8,275 nt of DNA from Candidatus Bipolaricaulota bacterium (GTDB lineage Bacteria > Bipolaricaulota > Bipolaricaulia > UBA7950 > UBA9294), in NCBI GenBank assembly GCA_015485945.1, contig WFSM01000085.1, positions 1 to 8,275 of the forward strand. The letters run 5' to 3'. Each line of letters begins with the position of its first letter. Within the stretch, counting starts at the first letter, position 1. A model generated the notes under the pieces. That model saw nothing but the letters and a program-made list of their open reading frames with translations. It had not been told where the DNA came from and ran no database searches. Shown here one piece after another: positions 4,932-8,275 of this stretch. A program made the translations under genes and the position numbers.

Positions 4932-6532
4932 ACACGGTGGAAGCGGATGTTCTCGTCATTGGGACAGGAATCGCCGGTTTGTCCACAGCGCTGGGCGTTT
5001 CCCGCGACTCCGCTCGTCAGGTGGTGGTGATCACCCGCGCTGGTGACCCCACCATGGGAAACACACAATACGCCCAGGGTGGCATCGTAACGCTGGGGCC
5101 GGGGGATTCTGCGCGCCTTCTTGTGGAGGACATCCTCCGCGCCGGTGCGGGCCTATCTGCTGTCCACACGGCGGAAATCGTAGCTGAGGAAGGGCCCCAA
5201 CTCGTGCACCAACTCCTGATCGAACAGGCCCATGTCCCGTTCGCCCGCGCCCCCGACGGTACACTGGATTACACGCGGGAGGGAGCGCATTCTAAACCGC
5301 GGATTCTCCATGTCGGCGATCACACCGGCAAAGCGATCGCGACGGCGCTGCTCACGCTTCTCAATAACCGTCCAAACGTGCGCCTGATAACAAGCGCCAC
5401 CGCGGTGGACCTTATCACCTTCCCTCATCACGCCCTCGATCCGCTCACCGTGTACCAACCCGTTACCTGTCATGGTGCGTACGTGCTGGATCAGGAGACC
5501 GGGGCAGTGGATCGATATATCGCTGGCGTAACCGTGCTCGCCACCGGCGGGTTGGGGCGAATCTACCGCTACACCACCAATCCACCCGGAGCCCGTGGGG
5601 ACGGACTGGCGATGGCCCACCGCGCCGGCGCCCGCGTGATCAATGCCGAGTACATTCAATTTCACCCCACTTCGCTCGCCACCCCCAACGGCGATAACTT
5701 CCTTATCTCGGAAGCGGTACGCGGGGAGGGCGGCGCGTTGTACACGCCCGACGGACGCCGGTTCATGACGACGGTTGCGCCCGAGTGGGGCGATCTCGCG
5801 CCGCGGGACGTGGTGGCGCGCGCCATTCATCGCGAGATGACCGTAAATGGGTATCCATACGTCCTCCTCGACGTCTCCGAAGTGAAAAATTTCTCAGACC
5901 GGTTTCCAACCATCTCCTCTCGCTGCCGCCAAGCGGGGATAGATCCGGAAAATGAACCGATCCCGGTTGTGCCGGCGGCGCATTACTCCTGCGGCGGTGT
6001 GTGGACGGACGCGTGGGCGCGGACAACGATCCGTAATCTGTATGCCGTGGGAGAGGTCGCCTGCACCGGACTCCACGGCGCCAACCGGCTGGCGAGCACG
6101 TCGTTGCTGGAGGGACTCGTATTCGGCGACCGCGCCGCCCGTCATATCAGGGAAAATCCGGTGGCGCCTGTGCGGGAGAATGAAGTTCCGCTGTGGCAAG
6201 GCGCCCCTGAGGGCACCCCGGCCGATCCCGCCCTCATCCATCGTGATTGGCGCTCGATCCAGTATACGATGTGGTATTACGTCGGCCTGTCCCGCGATGC
6301 CCACCGGCTGGCGCGCGCCATTCGTGACCTGCATCACCTACGGGAAGACATCGTCGAGTTTTACCGCCGGGCACGGCTGGACGACGCCCTGCTCGGCCTG
6401 CGCAATGGAGTGCAAACGGCGTCGATCATTGCTGAAGCCGCGTGGCACAACCGCACCAGCCGCGGTGCCCACTACCGCGAGGACGGACAGCCGGCAACCG
6501 CGCCTGAGGACGGCGCAGCACGTTCCCCGTAG
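4928..6532 (+). CDS. nadB: L-aspartate oxidase
   Basis: NadB (534 aa) is a flavoprotein that oxidises L-aspartate to iminoaspartate with oxygen or fumarate, feeding NadA. It belongs to the succinate dehydrogenase/fumarate reductase flavoprotein family. Evidence: a dinucleotide-binding loop VLVIGTGIAGLSTAL (8-22), AQGGI (49-53), REGAHSKPRILHVGDHTG (117-134), EYIQFHPTSL (241-250), SEAVRGEGG (261-269), LAPRDVVARAI (290-300), AAHYSCGGV (350-358) and EVACTGLHGANRLASTS (376-392). The predicted substrate/catalytic residues Glu118, His246, Arg293, His352 and Arg387 match those of E. coli NadB in alignment by eye. The C-terminal helical domain contains the usual LRNGVQTASII (491-501) and SRGAHYRED (511-519). 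The start is GTG at 4928, overlapping the nadA stop as GTGA, with GGAG (4916-4919) 8 nt upstream. The glycine-rich N-terminus supports this start. The last 15 residues are low complexity. Confidence 0.97.
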   Translation: MNTVEADVLVIGTGIAGLSTALGVSRDSARQVVVITRAGDPTMGNTQYAQGGIVTLGPGDSARLLVEDILRAGAGLSAVHTAEIVAEEGPQLVHQLLIEQAHVPFARAPDGTLDYTREGAHSKPRILHVGDHTGKAIATALLTLLNNRPNVRLITSATAVDLITFPHHALDPLTVYQPVTCHGAYVLDQETGAVDRYIAGVTVLATGGLGRIYRYTTNPPGARGDGLAMAHRAGARVINAEYIQFHPTSLATPNGDNFLISEAVRGEGGALYTPDGRRFMTTVAPEWGDLAPRDVVARAIHREMTVNGYPYVLLDVSEVKNFSDRFPTISSRCRQAGIDPENEPIPVVPAAHYSCGGVWTDAWARTTIRNLYAVGEVACTGLHGANRLASTSLLEGLVFGDRAARHIRENPVAPVRENEVPLWQGAPEGTPADPALIHRDWRSIQYTMWYYVGLSRDAHRLARAIRDLHHLREDIVEFYRRARLDDALLGLRNGVQTASIIAEAAWHNRTSRGAHYREDGQPATAPEDGAARSP

Positions 6533-6546
6533 CCGGGCGGGCGACA

Positions 6547-6565
6547 ACAACAAGTTACTCGTTGT
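6547..6565. other. Hairpin across the stop codon of the ATP-cone kinase, between convergent genes
   Basis: Read on the minus strand, ACAACGAG and CTTGTTGT can pair over 8 bp (one G-U) around a 3-nt loop, TAA, which is the kinase stop codon. On the plus strand one A-C mismatch appears. It is the only clear dyad between the two converging genes, whose stops are 22 bp apart. No U-tract follows on either side, so intrinsic termination is doubtful; it might act as a transcript-end stabiliser or weak bidirectional terminator. Confidence 0.3.
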
Positions 6566-8042
6566 GTGGAATTTCGATTGTGCTCCCGCCGATGAACTCG
6601 CGCACCACCGCGTCACCGGGGATGAGCGATAGATCGTTCACCTGGTCCATGGTCAACCCCGCAACCGCGTCGAGAAGTTTTGTGACCCGGTTATAACGGA
6701 TGCGGGCATCGAGGAATGACGCATACTGATCGAGATCACTCTTCCGGGGCCAGATGCTGTTTTCCCCGGTGAAGAACGGTTTCAGCACCGGCAGGTCAAA
6801 CGGCATTCCGCCGTTGATCACCGCGTCGGCCAATCCCTTGAGGGGGATGATCGAGAACAGCTCTCCCTCGCGCACGTAGTGCCAGTGGAGCAGGGTGGAC
6901 AGCGGTGGATGGTTGCGGTGCACGTTGTCACGCAGGCTGCGGCGAAGCAAGCGCACATCTTCAAATCGGGTCAACCGCTCTCCGGACCACTCGATATCGA
7001 GCAACGGCTTCATCACATCGCTCTCGTACAGCGGGTTCATCGCCTCGATATACAACCGGAACATCATGCGCGGATCGATCCCGTCAGTCATCGGGGGATA
7101 GAACCCATGCAACGAGTCAAGGAGGAGGATCTGATCGGGGTCACACCGCACCGGCTTCGTCCCCACGCGCCGCCCTTCCTTAAAGCTATAGATCGGTTTG
7201 TCGATTTGGTCACCGGCGAGCAAGGCACGCAGGTGCGTGTTGAGGAGCTGGATGTCGAGCGCCTCCGGGGTTTCGTAGTTGCGGTCGTTGATCCAGTCGG
7301 TCGGATGCTCGATCAACGGCCAGAAGTAATCATCGAGGTTGAGCATGAGAAACCGTAGGCCCTCGCGGCGTAAGCGCTGCGTCAGCTTCACTGTCGTCGT
7401 CGTCTTCCCCGACGACGACGGCCCGCTCACCCAGATCATCCTGATTTCGTCCCCGGCCTCAATGCGGGCGATAACCCGAGCGGCAGCGGCATCAAGCGCG
7501 GACTCGTACGCGTCAAGGGCATCATCAACTAGTTCTTTGATTCGCCCGCTGGTTACGATCTCGTTCAGTCCTTCAATCGTGTCGCACCCGTGCGCGCAGT
7601 TCCATTCAATGAGCGGGTTCATGTGTGCTGGGGGATAGCCGTTGCGCACGAACTGATCCGCTGTGATCGCGCCTTGCCGCACCCAGTGGTGTCCCCAGCG
7701 GAAGCACGTGTATGCGTCGGCGGTGCGGGTGAACCCGGTGCTGCGCAGCACGTGAAGGACGACGTCCTGGATTTCCTCGACCGTGGGGGGAAAGTTCGCC
7801 ACCAAGTGATGTGGATCCCCGTTCAACACAACGACAACAAGATCGGACAGGAACCGGGCGATGCCGGTGTCGTCATGCCCGGCAGCAAATATGCGGTCGT
7901 TGATGCCATCAAGGTAATCCTGTTCGAGCCCACCGCTGGATTCAGCCGCGCGCGCGATCGCACGCACGATTCTCTCCTGATCAAACTTAACCAGCGCATG
8001 ATTTCGCTTTTTTACCTTTCCAATCTCGTTCAATACGGCCAT
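6555..8042 (-). CDS. ATP-cone domain fused to a uridine-kinase/phosphoribulokinase-like P-loop kinase
   Basis: This 495-aa protein has two recognisable parts. Residues about 8-116 look like an ATP-cone, the ATP/dATP-sensing domain of ribonucleotide reductases and NrdR: VKKRNHALVKFDQERIVRAI at the start and VEEIQDVVLHVL...TADAYTCFR at the end. Residues about 200-400 form a P-loop kinase of the uridine kinase/PRK superfamily: Walker A GPSSSGKT (207-214), LDDYF (236-240), YETPEALD (256-263), KPIYSFKEGRR (282-292), DSLHGF (309-314, where relatives often have EGIHG) and a lid-like RLLRRSLRD (364-372). A linker (about 117-199) contains Cys149 and Cys153, and a C-terminal extension (about 400-495) is unassigned. 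The ATG at 8042 is chosen because the -10 box lies 9 nt upstream and a GTG at 8063 would start upstream of it. The substrate is unknown: a nucleoside, a riboside or a sugar phosphate are all possible. It converges on nadB and diverges from pntA. Confidence 0.85.
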   Translation of the reverse strand: MAVLNEIGKVKKRNHALVKFDQERIVRAIARAAESSGGLEQDYLDGINDRIFAAGHDDTGIARFLSDLVVVVLNGDPHHLVANFPPTVEEIQDVVLHVLRSTGFTRTADAYTCFRWGHHWVRQGAITADQFVRNGYPPAHMNPLIEWNCAHGCDTIEGLNEIVTSGRIKELVDDALDAYESALDAAAARVIARIEAGDEIRMIWVSGPSSSGKTTTTVKLTQRLRREGLRFLMLNLDDYFWPLIEHPTDWINDRNYETPEALDIQLLNTHLRALLAGDQIDKPIYSFKEGRRVGTKPVRCDPDQILLLDSLHGFYPPMTDGIDPRMMFRLYIEAMNPLYESDVMKPLLDIEWSGERLTRFEDVRLLRRSLRDNVHRNHPPLSTLLHWHYVREGELFSIIPLKGLADAVINGGMPFDLPVLKPFFTGENSIWPRKSDLDQYASFLDARIRYNRVTKLLDAVAGLTMDQVNDLSLIPGDAVVREFIGGSTIEIPHNE

Positions 8043-8051
8043 AGTGGGACG

Positions 8052-8060
8052 ATTATAACA
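8052..8060 (-). promoter_or_regulatory. Extended -10 promoter for the ATP-cone kinase
   Basis: On the minus strand TGTTATAAT (8060-8052) is a perfect extended -10 element. No -35 is visible at 16-18 nt spacing, as expected for extended -10 promoters. The box ends 9 nt before the ATG and no Shine-Dalgarno is present, so the mRNA should have 0-3 nt of leader (A8045 or A8042 as start). Confidence 0.6.
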
Positions 8061-8116
8061 CACCGTGCCGGATGTAGCGGCGTTCGCCGGAGCACGTAGT
8101 TTACCGAGTGCGCCGG

Positions 8117-8145
8117 TTGCGGAATTCCCCGTAAGGATCTAAAAT
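8117..8145 (+). promoter_or_regulatory. Promoter for the transhydrogenase gene
   Basis: TTGCGG (8117-8122), a 17-nt spacer and TAAAAT (8140-8145) lie about 48 nt before the ATG, giving a leader of about 41 nt with a strong Shine-Dalgarno. The promoter is divergent from that of the kinase; their -10 boxes are about 80 bp apart. Confidence 0.5.
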
Positions 8146-8192
8146 TCCGGTAGCAATTTGCATGCCAAAAAACTTACACCTTAGGAGGCAGG

Positions 8193-8275
8193 ATGATCGT
8201 TGGGGTCCCGAAAGAGGTCTTTCCAAACGAGCGTAGTGTCGCCGTTGTTCCCGGGGTGGTTCCGTCCCTTGTTAA
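8193..8275 (+). CDS. pntA: NAD(P) transhydrogenase subunit alpha, N-terminus (partial)
   Basis: Only the first 27 residues are visible before the window ends: MIVGVPKEVFPNER followed by SVAVVPGVVPSLV. The pattern GVPKE-x-x-P-x-E-R-x-VA-x-VP is the N-terminus of the alanine dehydrogenase/transhydrogenase alpha family. FPNER and VVPSLV fit the NAD(H)-binding alpha subunit of the proton-translocating transhydrogenase (PntA/PntAA), which exchanges hydride between NADH and NADP+, better than alanine dehydrogenase, which usually has a shorter, Lys/Asn-rich stretch there. The ATG at 8193 follows AGGAGG (8183-8188) by 4 nt. Beta subunits would be expected downstream, outside the window. Alanine dehydrogenase or a related enzyme is not excluded on so short a piece. 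Confidence 0.72.
   Translation, partial: MIVGVPKEVFPNERSVAVVPGVVPSLV

Noticed and set aside
4376..6632. Long overlapping frames of about 225-230 codons opposite or out of frame with nadA and nadB (4376-5068 minus, 5153-5830 minus, 5952-6632 plus)
   Set aside because: They are by-products of high GC content: compositionally biased, without homology that I recognise, and fully covered by genes with complete conserved motifs.
6879..7358. 159-codon plus-strand frame opposite the ATP-cone kinase
   Set aside because: It is the antisense of the conserved kinase domain, has no ribosome site, and its residues show no recognisable fold.
8043..8063. GTG at 8063 as start of the ATP-cone kinase
   Set aside because: The promoter -10 box lies inside that extension, which adds seven residues (MCYNRPT) with no family resemblance.
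1..8275. CRISPR array, insertion sequence, integron, toxin-antitoxin or phage island
   Set aside because: No direct repeat series, transposase, integrase or target-site duplications are visible; composition is even across the genes.

Overview
The window is about 8.3 kb of GC-rich, densely packed bacterial chromosome that looks like core housekeeping sequence. There is no sign of mobile elements, CRISPR arrays or phage. The species cannot be fixed from the sequence. Four things suggest a deep-branching, high-GC free-living bacterium: a long Bacillus-type quinolinate synthase, a tRNA in front of dnaX (Gram-positive genomes also place small RNA genes there), start codons with almost no leader at two separate promoters, and an ATP-cone/P-loop kinase fusion. 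Bipolaricaulota, Chloroflexota, Armatimonadota or Deinococcus-Thermus relatives would all fit; this is a guess, not a finding.

Layout. Positions 1-167 (minus) hold the start of a signal-peptide or membrane-anchored protein that runs off the left edge. A divergent intergenic region (about 170-430) contains its promoter, a 20-bp inverted repeat and two tandem sigma70-type promoters facing right. These drive a tRNA-Pro(UGG) gene (431-507). The DNA polymerase III gamma/tau gene dnaX starts 17 nt after the tRNA, at a TTG codon, and is followed by ybaB/ebfC and recR with 4-nt ATGA-type overlaps. This is the classical dnaX-ybaB-recR replication/recombination operon.

After an 84-bp gap with a perfect 16-bp palindrome and a -10 box set for leaderless transcription comes a complete de novo NAD operon, nadC-nadA-nadB (3046-6532), again with overlapping start and stop codons. 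Together the three enzymes convert L-aspartate to iminoaspartate (NadB), then with dihydroxyacetone phosphate to quinolinate (NadA), then with PRPP to nicotinate mononucleotide (NadC).

Converging on nadB from the right is a 495-aa protein (6555-8042, minus) that joins an N-terminal ATP-cone (nucleotide-sensing domain) to a uridine-kinase/phosphoribulokinase-type P-loop kinase. Its substrate cannot be read from the sequence. Divergent from it, at the right edge, begins what looks like the alpha subunit of NAD(P) transhydrogenase (pntA). The right half is therefore mostly NAD(P) supply and balance, with the ATP-cone kinase between, which makes that kinase the most interesting gene here.
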